Part shown: positions 39,286-49,538 of the stretch, in pieces
Layout: every line of letters begins with the position of its first letter
How positions within the stretch are numbered: the first letter of the stretch is position 1
NCBI RefSeq assembly: GCF_000686805.1
Contig: NZ_JMLP01000015.1
Location: 1 to 64,000, forward strand
DNA: 64,000 nt
Direction: 5' to 3'
DNA from: Bacillus sp. UNC41MFS5
Lineage (GTDB): Bacteria > Bacillota > Bacilli > Bacillales_B > DSM-18226
Notes under the pieces: model-generated
Database searches by the model: none
Told to the model about the DNA's origin: nothing
What the model saw: the letters and a program-made list of their open reading frames with translations, nothing else
Position numbers and translations under genes: made by a program

Positions 39286-40749
39286 CTAATCCTTTGTTAT
39301 TTGTATATAGCCAATCTCTTCAACAATTTCTTGGCTTTGTGGTCCCTGCATCCATTCCAGGAATGGCTGGATAGATAGCATTTTTTTGTTGTCCTTTACT
39401 GTAATCGCATATAGGGAGGCCGTGAATGGGTATTTACCGCTCGCGATGTTTTCAGGACTTGGTTCAATCCCATTAATTGCTAACAGCTTGATGTCTGTGT
39501 TGGCCTTCATTCCTGTCGCAAAGAACCGAAACGAAAAGCCAATTGAATTGTCATAGTTTCGGTAGTCGGCTACCTGTTCGATAATCCCGCCCATCCCTTC
39601 AGGTACATCTTCTTTTAAAGGCTTCATGATTGGCGTATTCCCCATAATTTTCTCTAAAAGTGTTTGACTCCCCGAATTTTTTGGACGTTGAAAGGCAATA
39701 ATTTTCTCATCTTTGCCACCAAGCTTTGACCAGTTTTTAATTTTTCCAGAGTAGATACCTTTAATCTCTGAAACAGCTAAGTTATCAATCTTATTATCTG
39801 GATTGACGAAGAAGACAAACGCTTCCTTCCCTATTGGGGTCATGACCAGTTCTTTACCTGCCTTTTTCGCCATTTGCTGCTGTTCTTTTGATGGCTCTGC
39901 ACCAAAGTAAATATCGACATCCCCTGTTAAAAGCCGCTCATAGGCATAAATGGTATTAGTAAAGGTGACGACTTCCCCATATTCTTGATACACCTTTTCA
40001 ATATTTTCATAGGCTGCATTGGCAAAGGCGGAATAAACCGGGAACGCAGCTTCTGCTCCATCTAATATAGGCATTTCACTTGGATTTTTAATCGTGAAAG
40101 TTGAAGCAGTTTTCAACTTCGGCAGGATATTATCTGGATTATTCACATCATAAGGATAGAGGTCTGTACTAGAATATCCTCCTCCATATTCAAATCCATA
40201 GGATGGCAGGACCGTTTTACTGCGATGCCATTGAACAGCGGCACCAGTACCGATTCCAAGCATAAATATCATTATCACTGACAGCAAGCGCTTTTTCTTG
40301 AAGGTCGGGAGCTTTCTCACCTTTAATACGGCAAGCGCTGCTCCTAAAATAAAGGAAAGCTCGTATGCTAATGGGGCCCCCAGAAATAATCTTCCTTCTC
40401 CCATAAGCATGGCAATAAAATAGTTTGGCGCGTAGACCAAATGAAAAATACTATAACCCAACCAAGCATCCGCTCCGTAAAACCCTTTGCTAATTAACAT
40501 AAATAGGGCCCAAAGTGCCGCCGTATAGGCAAGCGGAACGAGAATAAGGACCAGATAGTCCTTTAAGTTTTCCTGCTTCAAGTGCTTCTTGCTTACTAGG
40601 AATCCGGTCAAACACCCTGCAACAATTAATCCAGGTAGTGCGGCAAGCAAAGTATTATCAAACTCAGTCATAATTGCGAATGCGAAAAAGCTAAAAACTA
40701 GTGGTACGATCCCAAAATACAACAATAAGAACTTTACTATTTTCTCCAT
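39286..40749 (-). CDS. membrane protein fused to a PstS-like phosphate-binding domain
   Basis: 487 residues. The N-terminal 180 hold about five membrane helices; the rest (from about 205) is a PBP-like domain resembling PstS: ILDGAEAAFPVYSAFANAAY, GDVDIYFGAEPSKEQ, IYSGKIKNWSKLGG and FQRPKNSGSQTLLE. The ligand-binding Ser/Arg of PstS-type domains could be in PKNSGSQT. No pst transporter genes are adjacent. It may be a membrane-tethered phosphate or phosphonate receptor. Family assignment moderate; function unknown. Confidence 0.75.
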   Translation of the reverse strand: MEKIVKFLLLYFGIVPLVFSFFAFAIMTEFDNTLLAALPGLIVAGCLTGFLVSKKHLKQENLKDYLVLILVPLAYTAALWALFMLISKGFYGADAWLGYSIFHLVYAPNYFIAMLMGEGRLFLGAPLAYELSFILGAALAVLKVRKLPTFKKKRLLSVIMIFMLGIGTGAAVQWHRSKTVLPSYGFEYGGGYSSTDLYPYDVNNPDNILPKLKTASTFTIKNPSEMPILDGAEAAFPVYSAFANAAYENIEKVYQEYGEVVTFTNTIYAYERLLTGDVDIYFGAEPSKEQQQMAKKAGKELVMTPIGKEAFVFFVNPDNKIDNLAVSEIKGIYSGKIKNWSKLGGKDEKIIAFQRPKNSGSQTLLEKIMGNTPIMKPLKEDVPEGMGGIIEQVADYRNYDNSIGFSFRFFATGMKANTDIKLLAINGIEPSPENIASGKYPFTASLYAITVKDNKKMLSIQPFLEWMQGPQSQEIVEEIGYIQITKD

Positions 40750-40844
40750 GTCCCGCTCCTTTTTGATGGTTTTTCCGATAAATATAATTTAGTGTAATTT
40801 TACACTTTTATCTCACTTTTTACAATATACTTCTAGATAGAAAA

Positions 40845-40873
40845 AAGACCTTTTCGCATCGCGAAAAGGTCTT
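40845..40873 (-). terminator. intrinsic terminator after the M20 amidohydrolase
   Basis: Perfect 13-bp stem AAGACCTTTTCGC / GCGAAAAGGTCTT, loop ATC, followed on the minus strand by TTTTCTA; about 20 bp after the stop at 40893. Confidence 0.85.
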
Positions 40874-40892
40874 CCTTAAAATCTACCATTAA

Positions 40893-42128
40893 CTATTTCG
40901 ACATCATGGTTAAAACCGTATCCAATAAAACATTAATCCCCTTCTCGCAATCCTCCCAGGTCGTCAATTCTTCTTCACAGTGGCTTTTGCCGTTAATACT
41001 CGGAACGAACAGCATCGCAGTAGGCACGAAGTTAGCAATGAACTGAGCATCATGTCCTGCACCCGAAACCATTCTTCGATTAGAATACCCGAGTGACTGT
41101 GCGGATTCTTCAAATAGCTGACAGATTTCTGGTTCGAACCAAACCGTGTCCCGCTCCCATAATTTTGTTGTTTTTACCTCACAGCCTTCATGAAGTGAAG
41201 TTAAATTCGGGAGTGATTCGATAAAGTTTTTAACCGTACGGACAATTTCCATATCCTTATGTCGAGCTTCTAGGGTAAAGACAACCTTATTTGGAATGAC
41301 CGTATGGATGCTTGGGTACACGTTTACCCTGCCAATCGTGAAAACTAAGTCTTCATCTAATACTCCTAACCGCCTGCGAATTTCATTGATTAAGTTATTA
41401 GCAGCAAACAGGGCATCTTTTCTCATATTCATTGGGGTGGTGCCGGCATGATCAGATTCTCCTGTTACTTCAATCTCATAGCAGGCCATTCCCACGACAC
41501 ATTCGACAACACCGATAGAGAGGGCCTCTTTTTCAAGAATCGGGCCTTGTTCAATATGAAGCTCCAAAAGGGCTGTCGCCTCTTTCAACCGATTCTCTAC
41601 TTCCCCTTCGTATCCGCTTGCCTTTAAAGCCTCACCAAAGGTTACTCCCTCTGAATCTACCTTTTTCAACATAACTTCCTTATCAAATTTACCAGAGAGC
41701 ACCCCTGATGCCATCATGGATGGTTCAAACCTGGCTCCTTCTTCATTTGTAAAATTAACGATCGTTATTGGGATTTTTGGTTTAATCTGATTCTCGACCA
41801 ATGTCCTAACAACTTCTAAGCCAGCGACAACTCCTAATACACCATCGAAACGGCCGCCTTTTTTCACCGAATCCAAGTGAGAGCCCATAAGAATTGGCGG
41901 TTTATCTTCAGTCCCAGCCAATGTCGCATACATGCAGCCCATGTCATCAACCGTGACTGTCAGCCCTAACTCCTCGCAGCAAGAACGGAAATAATCTCTT
42001 ACCCGAATATCTTCCTTTGATAACGAAAGCCTTGTGACTCCATTATTTTCTGTCCGGCCAAAGTTTGCAAATTGTTCTAATGTCGTTTTCAGTCTTTCTC
42101 CATTAATCAATAACTTTTGTCGCTGCAT
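40893..42128 (-). CDS. M20 hydrolase: N-carbamoyl-L-amino-acid/allantoate amidohydrolase type
   Basis: 411 residues. The zinc-site motifs of the hydantoinase/carbamoylase branch of M20 are present: GSHLDSVKKGGRFDGVLG near 80-97, NFTNEEGARF near 125, LHIEQGP near 190, SDHAGTTPM near 226 and GAGHDAQ near 360. These enzymes cut ureido or amide bonds (N-carbamoyl amino acids, allantoate, ureidoglycolate). No hydantoinase or purine-catabolism genes are adjacent, so the substrate is open. Confidence 0.88.
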   Translation of the reverse strand: MQRQKLLINGERLKTTLEQFANFGRTENNGVTRLSLSKEDIRVRDYFRSCCEELGLTVTVDDMGCMYATLAGTEDKPPILMGSHLDSVKKGGRFDGVLGVVAGLEVVRTLVENQIKPKIPITIVNFTNEEGARFEPSMMASGVLSGKFDKEVMLKKVDSEGVTFGEALKASGYEGEVENRLKEATALLELHIEQGPILEKEALSIGVVECVVGMACYEIEVTGESDHAGTTPMNMRKDALFAANNLINEIRRRLGVLDEDLVFTIGRVNVYPSIHTVIPNKVVFTLEARHKDMEIVRTVKNFIESLPNLTSLHEGCEVKTTKLWERDTVWFEPEICQLFEESAQSLGYSNRRMVSGAGHDAQFIANFVPTAMLFVPSINGKSHCEEELTTWEDCEKGINVLLDTVLTMMSK

Positions 42129-42374
42129 GATTAAACACTCCCCTTTTTTTAAATGAGATTAAGTGCATGTTATTTGGTTTAATAAATCACATGGAGGATA
42201 AAAACGTAAATTTGCTGATTTTTGTTATGAAGCAGTGATGGGACCTAAAGTTAACTCTCAGTAAGATATGTAAATATTCAGTCAATATATTCATTATACA
42301 CCACGGCCAAGCCCTGTCATTAGACAGAACATAAAATCTCACACACAATTTGTTTGATAGTTTGTATGAAAAAA
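42129..42374. other. intergenic region upstream of the M20 gene
   Basis: AT-rich region before the palindromic element at 42375. It must hold the promoter of the M20 gene (minus), but no convincing -35/-10 pair or operator stands out. Confidence 0.4.
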
Positions 42375-42424
42375 GGTGTCAGGCACCGCTCGTGGACAAC
42401 TGTCCACGAACGGTGCCTGACACC
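42375..42424. repeat. GGTGTCAGGCACC palindromic element, full copy, reverse orientation
   Basis: 50 bp, centre ACAACTGT, inner arms GCTCGTGG/CCACGAAC. Read on the minus strand it becomes GTTCGTGG...CCACGAGC, the same as the copy at 28231, so this copy is inverted. It lies 7 bp after the mglC stop. T tail is poor on the minus side. Confidence 0.85.
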
Positions 42425-42431
42425 AGCAAAC

Positions 42432-43454
42432 TTATTTTTTCTTTGCGTGTTTACGCATGTCGAAGGCTACTGCTACGACGATGATTAGTCCTTTTACGAT
42501 GAATTGGATGTATGGACTTACGCCAAGGAAGGCTAGACCGTAGTTGATGATTTGGAATATTAATACCCCTGTTACGACGCCTGGTACAGATCCGATACCA
42601 CCGGATAGTGATACACCACCGACTACGCAGGCTGCGATAGCATCGAGTTCGTACATGTTTCCTGTATTGTTTGTCGCACTACCAACACGTCCTGCTTCAA
42701 GCGTACCAGAGAAGCCATATAATAGACCGGCAATCATGTAGATAATGATCAGGTTTCTTGCCACGTTAACACCTGAAACCTTTGCTGCTTCAGGGTTACC
42801 ACCGATAGCATACATGTTTTTACCTAATTGTGTTTTATTCCAAATAACCCAGATAACTGCAGTGGTTATAATTGCATAAATGACTAGATAGGGAAGTTCA
42901 TATGATCCAATTGGAATCCCACGTTGGGCAAATGTTGTAAATTTTTCACTTAATCCACCGATTGGCTGTGCACCATATGGCGGGCGGTCAAAGTAAATCG
43001 AAGTGATTCCGTATACACCAATCATCATACCTAATGTGGCAATGAAAGGCGGTACGTGTAATTTAGCGACAATCACACCATTTAGTGTTGCAATTAAACC
43101 CGTAGCAATCATTGCAATCAAGATTGGTACAATTAGTGGCAATTCAGGAAGGTTCGGATACATTTTATAGGCATAATCACCCGCTTGCAGCATAGATGCA
43201 GACACAACGGCTGCAAGTCCGACCATCCGTCCAGCGGATAAATCTGTACCAGCGGTAATCAGAATTCCTGCCATCCCGAGTGCAATAATGATACGGGAAG
43301 AGGACTGACTTAAGATATTGATTAGATTGGTTACTGATAGAAAGTCAGGAGAAGCAATTACGATTCCAATGACAAGTAGGATTAAAAAAACATATATCAC
43401 ATTATCAAATAACAATTTGGTTATACTGCCTTTTTGTGTAGCTGATTTATTCAT
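42432..43454 (-). CDS. mglC: galactose/methyl-galactoside ABC permease
   Basis: About 340 residues with 8-10 membrane helices, RbsC/MglC family. NILSQSSSRIIIALGMAGILITAGTDLSAGR and NKTQLGKNMYAIGGNPEAAKVSGVNV are hallmark segments, and the EAGRVGSATNNTGNMYELDAIAACVVGG loop fits galactose permeases. The ATG at 43454 has AGGAGG at proper spacing; the one at 43460 is too close. Third gene of mglBAC, 12 bp after mglA. Confidence 0.93.
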   Translation of the reverse strand: MNKSATQKGSITKLLFDNVIYVFLILLVIGIVIASPDFLSVTNLINILSQSSSRIIIALGMAGILITAGTDLSAGRMVGLAAVVSASMLQAGDYAYKMYPNLPELPLIVPILIAMIATGLIATLNGVIVAKLHVPPFIATLGMMIGVYGITSIYFDRPPYGAQPIGGLSEKFTTFAQRGIPIGSYELPYLVIYAIITTAVIWVIWNKTQLGKNMYAIGGNPEAAKVSGVNVARNLIIIYMIAGLLYGFSGTLEAGRVGSATNNTGNMYELDAIAACVVGGVSLSGGIGSVPGVVTGVLIFQIINYGLAFLGVSPYIQFIVKGLIIVVAVAFDMRKHAKKK

Positions 43455-43466
43455 TTGCATCTCCTC

Positions 43467-44972
43467 CTAATACAAAGCTGCTAAGCGCATGATTTCTTCT
43501 TGGGATGTTGTTGCCGTTTCGACAATCCCAGCTGCTTTTCCATTACTCATAACTAAAATTCGGTCAGAAACACCTAGAAGTTCCGGCATTTCTGAAGAAA
43601 TCATAATAATTCCTTTTCCTTCAGCAGCTAACTCGTTAATTAACTGGTAAATTTCGAACTTCGCCCCAACGTCAATTCCTCGTGTCGGTTCATCAAGTAA
43701 TAAAATTTCCGGTTTGGTTAGCAGCCAGCGTCCAATAATCACCTTTTGCTGGTTACCGCCTGAAAGACTGCCGATAGAAGTTTTTTGCGACGGGGTTTTT
43801 ACTTTCATCGAATCAATCACCCATTGCGTATCGTCGGCAACTTTGCGGTCCGATAGGAACCCACTTTTAGTTTTATATTGCTTCATGTTTGAAATAATCG
43901 AGTTAAAACTGATACTCAAATCAGGAAATATCCCTGTTGATCTTCTTTCTTCCGTAACAAGGGCAAAGCCGTTTTTGATGGCGTGCTGCGGCGAATGATT
44001 TTTGACCACCTTGCCATTTAATTCAATCGTTCCTGATGTTATCGCCCTTATCCCAAACAATGCTTCAACAACCTCTGTCCGTTTGGATCCAACTAAGCCG
44101 GCAATCCCTAATATTTCTCCTTTTCTTAGTTCAAAACTTACATTAGAAAAAGAAGGTTGTGTTTCTGCCGTCAGATTAGAGACTTTCAAAATGATATCCC
44201 CTGGCTTGTTTGCCTTAGCAGGGAAGCGCTGTGATAAGTCACGACCAACCATCAGTTTGATGATTTCGTCAGTGGTGAGGTCTTTCGCGCTTTTGGTCGC
44301 AATATATTGACCGTCACGCATGATGGTAACTTCATCGGAAATCTTCAAGATTTCCTCCATTTTGTGAGAAATATAGATAATCGCTACATTTTCACTTTGC
44401 AGTCTTTTAATGATTTTAAAGAGATGATTTACTTCAGTCTCTGTTAAAGATGAGGTAGGTTCGTCCATAACAATAATTTTCGAATGGTAGGAAACAGCCT
44501 TTGCAATCTCTACCATCTGCATTTCGGAAACGGATAGCGTACTCACCTTACTGCGTGGATCAATATTGATGTCAAGACTTTTAAAAATCGCTGCTGTATC
44601 CTCATACATTTTCTTTTCATCTATGAAAATACCTTTTTTCGGATAACGGCCTAGCCAGATATTATCCATAACATTCTGTTGACGGACCTGATTTAGTTCT
44701 TGGTGCACCATCGATACGCCATTTTCAAGTGCCTGCTTTGAATTGGCAAAGGAAACCTCTTTTCCATCAAAAAGGATTTTGCCTTCATCCATTGAATAAA
44801 TCCCAAATAGGCATTTCATTAGTGTTGATTTTCCGGCACCATTTTCGCCCATTAAGGCATGTACCGACCCGGGCTTTACTTTAAGGGACACATTATTTAA
44901 AGCAAGTACCCCAGGGAATCGTTTGGTTATGTTTAGCATTTCAAGTAAATTAGTAGTTCTGGATTCTGACAT
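43467..44972 (-). CDS. mglA: galactose/methyl-galactoside ABC ATPase (double)
   Basis: 501 residues with two fused ATPase domains, as in MglA/RbsA. First: Walker [10 protein letters not shown] near 41, signature LSVSEMQM, Walker [12 protein letters not shown]. Second: degenerate P-loop (GLVGSKRTE), signature LSGGNQQKV near 397, [13 protein letters not shown]. It energises import of the sugar delivered by MglB. AAGGAGG precedes the ATG. A 221-bp hairpin-rich gap separates it from mglB. Confidence 0.95.
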   Translation of the reverse strand: MSESRTTNLLEMLNITKRFPGVLALNNVSLKVKPGSVHALMGENGAGKSTLMKCLFGIYSMDEGKILFDGKEVSFANSKQALENGVSMVHQELNQVRQQNVMDNIWLGRYPKKGIFIDEKKMYEDTAAIFKSLDINIDPRSKVSTLSVSEMQMVEIAKAVSYHSKIIVMDEPTSSLTETEVNHLFKIIKRLQSENVAIIYISHKMEEILKISDEVTIMRDGQYIATKSAKDLTTDEIIKLMVGRDLSQRFPAKANKPGDIILKVSNLTAETQPSFSNVSFELRKGEILGIAGLVGSKRTEVVEALFGIRAITSGTIELNGKVVKNHSPQHAIKNGFALVTEERRSTGIFPDLSISFNSIISNMKQYKTKSGFLSDRKVADDTQWVIDSMKVKTPSQKTSIGSLSGGNQQKVIIGRWLLTKPEILLLDEPTRGIDVGAKFEIYQLINELAAEGKGIIMISSEMPELLGVSDRILVMSNGKAAGIVETATTSQEEIMRLAALY

Positions 44973-45070
44973 GAGCGAACCTCCTTGTTAAACCATTTGA
45001 AGATATAAGACACAGTTTGGGGTGCCTCATTTGAATTTGTATATAAGAATTATTTTAAAAACGGTGTCCT

Positions 45071-45180
45071 GCTCCGGTTTTAGGCGGAGTCTTACTCCGA
45101 ACGAAAGAAAAGCGCACCCTTTTCCTTCGTTCGAAGAGCGCCTAGGGGGCTGATTCCGTCCCCTGGACAAGGCGCTTCGA
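45071..45180 (-). other. hairpin cluster between mglB and mglA
   Basis: Three structures in a row. 45137-45176: AGCGCCT/AGGCGCT with inner GGGG/CCCC. 45098-45133: a 15-bp stem with one mismatch, loop CGCACC. 45085-45099: CGGAGT/ACTCCG, which overlaps an alternative pairing of CTCCG at 45072. G+C is much above the surroundings. This is typical for a partial terminator or 3' mRNA stabiliser that raises binding-protein level over the ATPase. The AGCGCC...GGCGCT part recalls an interspersed Bacillus repeat. Confidence 0.6.
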
Positions 45181-45193
45181 CTAGATTTAGTTC

Positions 45194-46255
45194 TTATTTG
45201 TATGCATCCTTACCAACTTGGATATTATCTTTTGTAATTTCAATGTAAGGAACACGGACGGCTTTATTATCGTCAAGCTTCCATTCTGTTCCATCTAATA
45301 CGTCTTTACCCTTTGCTGCATTTGCTGCAAGATCAATTGTAGCTTTACCTTGGTTTTTAGCATCGTTCAAGACCGTACCAACCATTTTGCCTTTTTCAAT
45401 CATTTCAAGTGCTTCTGGAATCGCGTCAACACCTACAACTGGCATAAACTTGTCGCCAGAGAAGTAGCCTGCTTTTTCAAGAGAAGCAACCGCACCTAGT
45501 GCCATTCCATCATTATTAGCGATTACAAACTCAATCTTATCGCTGTACTTAGCTAACCAAGCATCCATTTTTTCAGTCGCTTTTGTTGCATCCCACATCG
45601 CAGTATCCATTGCTAATTCTTCTACTTGGATACCTTTCTCTTTTACAGTATCCACTGCAAATTTTGTACGTGCTTCTGCATCTGGGTGTCCTGGCTCACC
45701 TTTTAATAATACGTATTGAAGTTTGCCATCTTTGTTTTTATCATATTTATCTTTGTTAGCTTCCCAAGCCTTAGCAATCAGTTGACCTTGAAGAACACCT
45801 GATTCTGAAGAGGTAGTTCCAACATAGTAAGCTTTATCATAGCCTTTTAAAACGCTGGCATCTGGCTCTTTATTGAAGAAGATTACTGGAATATTTTTCG
45901 GTTTCGCTTTGTCGATTATCGTTTGTGCCGCTTTTGGATCCACTAGGTTAATGGCAAGAGACTTAGCTCCTTTGGCAATAAGAGTATCGACTTGTTCAAT
46001 TTGTTTTGCTTGGTCGTTTTGAGAGTCGTTCAACATAAGTTTTACGTTGTCTTTTGCTGACGTTTCCATTGCACGGCGCACATAAGACATAAAGTTGTCA
46101 TCAAATTTGTAAATGGTTGCACCAACTGCTGGAAGACTGTTGTCCTTGCCTGATCCAGAATCCTTACCACTTGTCGAATCACTGCAGCCTGTTGCTAATA
46201 GAATACTAGATGCAACTGTCAAAGATAGAATTAATCCTTTTTTCTTTTTAAACAT
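45194..46255 (-). CDS. mglB: galactose/glucose-binding lipoprotein
   Basis: 353 residues. The lipoprotein signal ends in LLATGC (Cys near 24) with a Ser/Gly linker. The mature part follows E. coli Mgl[42 protein letters not shown], the calcium loop [21 protein letters not shown] and [13 protein letters not shown]. These include the sugar-contact Asn/Asp/His residues. It captures galactose outside the cell for MglAC. First gene of the operon and expected to be the most abundant product. Confidence 0.95.
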   Translation of the reverse strand: MFKKKKGLILSLTVASSILLATGCSDSTSGKDSGSGKDNSLPAVGATIYKFDDNFMSYVRRAMETSAKDNVKLMLNDSQNDQAKQIEQVDTLIAKGAKSLAINLVDPKAAQTIIDKAKPKNIPVIFFNKEPDASVLKGYDKAYYVGTTSSESGVLQGQLIAKAWEANKDKYDKNKDGKLQYVLLKGEPGHPDAEARTKFAVDTVKEKGIQVEELAMDTAMWDATKATEKMDAWLAKYSDKIEFVIANNDGMALGAVASLEKAGYFSGDKFMPVVGVDAIPEALEMIEKGKMVGTVLNDAKNQGKATIDLAANAAKGKDVLDGTEWKLDDNKAVRVPYIEITKDNIQVGKDAYK

Positions 46256-46410
46256 GTTGTCATTCTCCTTTTACTATTTAGTAAAGACTCTGTAAGCCTC
46301 TAATCTGCTTAACTTAGCCTCCATGTAAGCCCTTACCTTTATGTTAGCATCAGACCGAACTTTGCAATAGTTCAAAACACTAGCACTTATTTGTGATTAT
46401 CTAGATTATT

Positions 46411-46426
46411 TTGCAAACGTTTGCAA
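46411..46426. promoter_or_regulatory. LacI/CcpA-type palindrome upstream of mglB
   Basis: TTGCAAACGTTTGCAA, a perfect 16-bp palindrome with a CG centre, 12 of 14 matches to the cre consensus. It lies about 155 bp before mglB and just after the terminator of the regulator gene. Could bind CcpA or the GalR-type protein encoded at 57299. Confidence 0.5.
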
Positions 46427-46452
46427 TTCAAATGTAATATTTGTAAAAAAAG

Positions 46453-46480
46453 AGACCAACCCATTTTGCGGATTGGTCTT
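46453..46480 (-). terminator. intrinsic terminator after the YesN-type regulator
   Basis: GACCAACCC pairs with GGATTGGTC around ATTTTGC, followed on the minus strand by CTTTTTTTAC; 12 bp after the stop at 46493. It separates the sensor operon from mglB. Confidence 0.8.
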
Positions 46481-46492
46481 GCAGGAAAATTA

Positions 46493-48079
46493 TTAACTTA
46501 CAGAAGCCTTACGGAATTCAGTAGGCGACAAACCAGTATGCTTTTTAAAAACACGGCTAAAATAATTCGGATCTTTATAGCCGATTGAATAGCAGATTTC
46601 CTTTAAGCTTTTTCCGGGGTCTGCCATTTCCGATATTGCTTTTGAAATCCTTATCTCTGTTAAATAATCGATAAACGTCAATCCGAACCGATCTTTAAAT
46701 AATTTACTGAAATAAAAAGGACTAAGTTCCACATATTCGGCAACCTGTTCCAATGTAAGGGAATCGGCATAGTGAATTTCGATATATTCCTTTGCTTTAT
46801 GCAGCATACCTTTCGCATGATTATTACGCCAGACCTGCACATGCTGGACTACCGCCAACAGATGGGCTTTTCCCTTTTCTAGCAACTTCACTACTTCTTC
46901 CGTTTCATCAATGGATGGTAGTTGTTGATAGTTGATTCCTAAATCATGGAGCATTCGTGAAATCAGAACAAACAATTCATCAAATGACTTTTTTAGCAAT
47001 GTAGCACTTAATTCATTATTTTCCGCAGGCATCGTGACAAACGAATCGAAAGTTAACAGGACTTGGTTCACATCTCCCTGCCGGACAGCATCCAGAAGCT
47101 TTTTCTCAACCTCAAGGATCCCAGATTGATCTGGCCGTGCTGTTGAATCTTGTCTGTCCGCAAAAAAGTACCTTTGATTCGGACTTTTTAGCAGGTGTTC
47201 TAATGCCAAGACTGCTTCATGGTAGGATTGATTCAGTTCATGTGCATGATGGTAAGGTCGGCCAACTCCAACCCGCAATTGACCTTTGAAAGATTCTTTA
47301 TTAAAAAGCACAAATAGCCGTTCGATATTAGACCTTACGATGGATTTAAACTGGCTTTTTTCTATTGTTTTTTGGGATAGAAATAAAACAGGAACTTGGT
47401 TGTCCGTCATCGGGCCAAAAATGGCCTCTTTTTCTTTCACCAAAGATTTAACGGTTTCCTTGAGCCACAAATACCAAGATTTTTTTTCGTTTGCAGTTAT
47501 TTCGCTTTCTTGTAATGGCTGAAAGGAAAACAGCTCCATATATCCGCTTGTAATTTCAACACCCAATAATTGTCCCCACTCATCAAACGTGATGTCCTGT
47601 ACTTGGTTTACCAATAGTGATGAGACCCATTCCTTTTGGGCAATGGAAACGGCACGATTAAGATTTTCCCTTAAGTTTTCGTGCTCTTCTCTACGTTTCC
47701 GTTCTTCAACGATTTCCTCCGACACACGGTGTAGGCTTTCAAGAATATCTTTTTTACTGCTCGGCTTTAGGATGTATTCCTTGACCCCCTGCTGCATGAC
47801 TTCTTTAGCATATTCAAATGTATTAAACGCCGATACCATGATAAACCGAATACCGGGGGCGAATCTTCTAATCGCTTTTACTGCTTGGACGCCGTCAACC
47901 CCAGGCATTTTTATGTCCATAAACATAATATCAGGTTGATGTTCTTTAGCCATTTCAATGGCTATTCTTCCATTGGGAGCCTCTCCTATGACCTTGACTG
48001 TATCCGAAGAGTTGTTAATAATTTTCGTTAATGCCTTTCTCTCCAGTATTTCGTCATCCACTATAAGTATTTTCAACAA
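46493..48079 (-). CDS. YesN-type response regulator (REC + AraC HTH)
   Basis: 528 residues. Receiver with IVDDEI near 5-10, phospho-acceptor Asp in [10 protein letters not shown] near 55 and KPSSK near 105; a long middle region; C-terminal AraC double HTH ([26 protein letters not shown] and [26 protein letters not shown]). It overlaps the kinase gene by 26 bp. It is the output of the sugar sensor and, by position and family, should activate mglBAC. Confidence 0.93.
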   Translation of the reverse strand: MLKILIVDDEILERKALTKIINNSSDTVKVIGEAPNGRIAIEMAKEHQPDIMFMDIKMPGVDGVQAVKAIRRFAPGIRFIMVSAFNTFEYAKEVMQQGVKEYILKPSSKKDILESLHRVSEEIVEERKRREEHENLRENLNRAVSIAQKEWVSSLLVNQVQDITFDEWGQLLGVEITSGYMELFSFQPLQESEITANEKKSWYLWLKETVKSLVKEKEAIFGPMTDNQVPVLFLSQKTIEKSQFKSIVRSNIERLFVLFNKESFKGQLRVGVGRPYHHAHELNQSYHEAVLALEHLLKSPNQRYFFADRQDSTARPDQSGILEVEKKLLDAVRQGDVNQVLLTFDSFVTMPAENNELSATLLKKSFDELFVLISRMLHDLGINYQQLPSIDETEEVVKLLEKGKAHLLAVVQHVQVWRNNHAKGMLHKAKEYIEIHYADSLTLEQVAEYVELSPFYFSKLFKDRFGLTFIDYLTEIRISKAISEMADPGKSLKEICYSIGYKDPNYFSRVFKKHTGLSPTEFRKASVS

Positions 48080-49538
48080 TCCCTTGTCCCCCTTTACCTA
48101 CCTCAGGAATAGTAAGTCTAAACTTGGTCCCTTTCTTTAATTCTGATTCAATTTCCACTACGTCGTTTCGCTGGTAATAGAGTTGAAGCCTTCTAATTAC
48201 GTTCTTCACTCCAATCCCATTGGAATGGCCTTTTGACTTTTCAGGAACAAAAGATTCTTCTGCTGCTGTTCCTTCCACATAATCAAGAAATCTTTTTTTA
48301 GTAGCTTCACTCATACCTTCCCCGTTATCGATAACTTCCACGTAAATTCTGTCATTGTGTCTGTATACATTCAGGCGGATCTCTGCATTTTCTTCATATT
48401 CCTCTACCCCATGAATGAAGGCGTTCTCAATAAGTGGTTGCAATATTAAAACCGGAATCTCAATATCCAGACAGTCTTCCTGGATGTCTGTAATAAATTG
48501 GATCCGCTCTCCAAATCTCGTTTTTTGAATATAAAAATACTCACTGACAATTCTCACCTCATCACGAAGAGTTGAGGCCTTATTCACATCTCCGAGATTG
48601 TATCGCAGTAATGCCGCAACGGCTTCAATCAATCTGGACGTTTGTTCTGCATCCTCTAAATAAGCCAGTTTTGAAACCGTATTCAATGTATTGAATAAAA
48701 AGTGTGGATTGATTTGATTTTGCAGACTCCGCAACTCCAATTCCTTTAACAGCTTATCCAATTCCGATTTTTGTTTAATTTCATTTACCAATTGTCTTAG
48801 ATTCGTGCGCATTTGGTTAAAGGTTTCCGTTAGTGGCTTTAACTCGTCCTTTGTGGTAATTTTTATATCTTCTCCTGATAGATTTCCTTTTGAAATTTCC
48901 TTGGCCGCTTTTGAAAGCAGACTAATCGGCTTCGTAATCCCGCCGGAAATCCATAACGCTAACAAGGTGCTAAGGAAAAAAGCGGCCACAAAAAGCGAAA
49001 TGGACATCAATTTATAATAATGGTTTTGCTGCTCCATCTGGCCATATAATTTTTGATAGTCTGTCAATTTATTATTTAACAAAGACAGTGTGCTTTCTTG
49101 AAGAAAACCATTAATTTTTAAAACCTCATTAAAATGATTCGAATATTTGTTAATCTCATCCTTTTTAAAGGCCCCTAGAGTTGCATCACTTTCGTCTATA
49201 AAGCTATCGATCATGTTTTTGTAATTCGTGAGATTAATTTCATTTGTATGAATCACTTCATATAGTTTGTTTTGATCATTGATCAGCTTCAGCTTTTCTT
49301 TTTGATGATCTCTTAGATAGGAAGGCTGCTTTTCCAAAATATAAGCATGCAGCTTTTCCGTCATTAAATTAGTTCTTTGGGAGATATCATTCAACAACAG
49401 AAATCGTTCAAAGCTATCGTCATATTCTGTTACTAATTTTTCACTGCTGTTATAAAAAAAGAAGCCGACAGAAGATAATAGAACAACAAGCACAATAAAA
49501 TATAAAAGCAGCTTCGATCTGATTCGAAATAACATCAC
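48054..49538 (-). CDS. LytS/YesM-type sensor kinase
   Basis: 494 residues. Membrane helices near 10-30 and 176-197 bracket an extracellular domain of about 145 mostly helical residues. HAMP follows ([18 protein letters not shown]), then the His_kinase domain with [15 protein letters not shown] and HATPase ([23 protein letters not shown]). The 4-bp overlap with the upstream binding-protein gene suggests the anchored binding protein is its sugar-sensing partner. Confidence 0.92.
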   Translation of the reverse strand: MMLFRIRSKLLLYFIVLVVLLSSVGFFFYNSSEKLVTEYDDSFERFLLLNDISQRTNLMTEKLHAYILEKQPSYLRDHQKEKLKLINDQNKLYEVIHTNEINLTNYKNMIDSFIDESDATLGAFKKDEINKYSNHFNEVLKINGFLQESTLSLLNNKLTDYQKLYGQMEQQNHYYKLMSISLFVAAFFLSTLLALWISGGITKPISLLSKAAKEISKGNLSGEDIKITTKDELKPLTETFNQMRTNLRQLVNEIKQKSELDKLLKELELRSLQNQINPHFLFNTLNTVSKLAYLEDAEQTSRLIEAVAALLRYNLGDVNKASTLRDEVRIVSEYFYIQKTRFGERIQFITDIQEDCLDIEIPVLILQPLIENAFIHGVEEYEENAEIRLNVYRHNDRIYVEVIDNGEGMSEATKKRFLDYVEGTAAEESFVPEKSKGHSNGIGVKNVIRRLQLYYQRNDVVEIESELKKGTKFRLTIPEVGKGGQGIVENTYSG

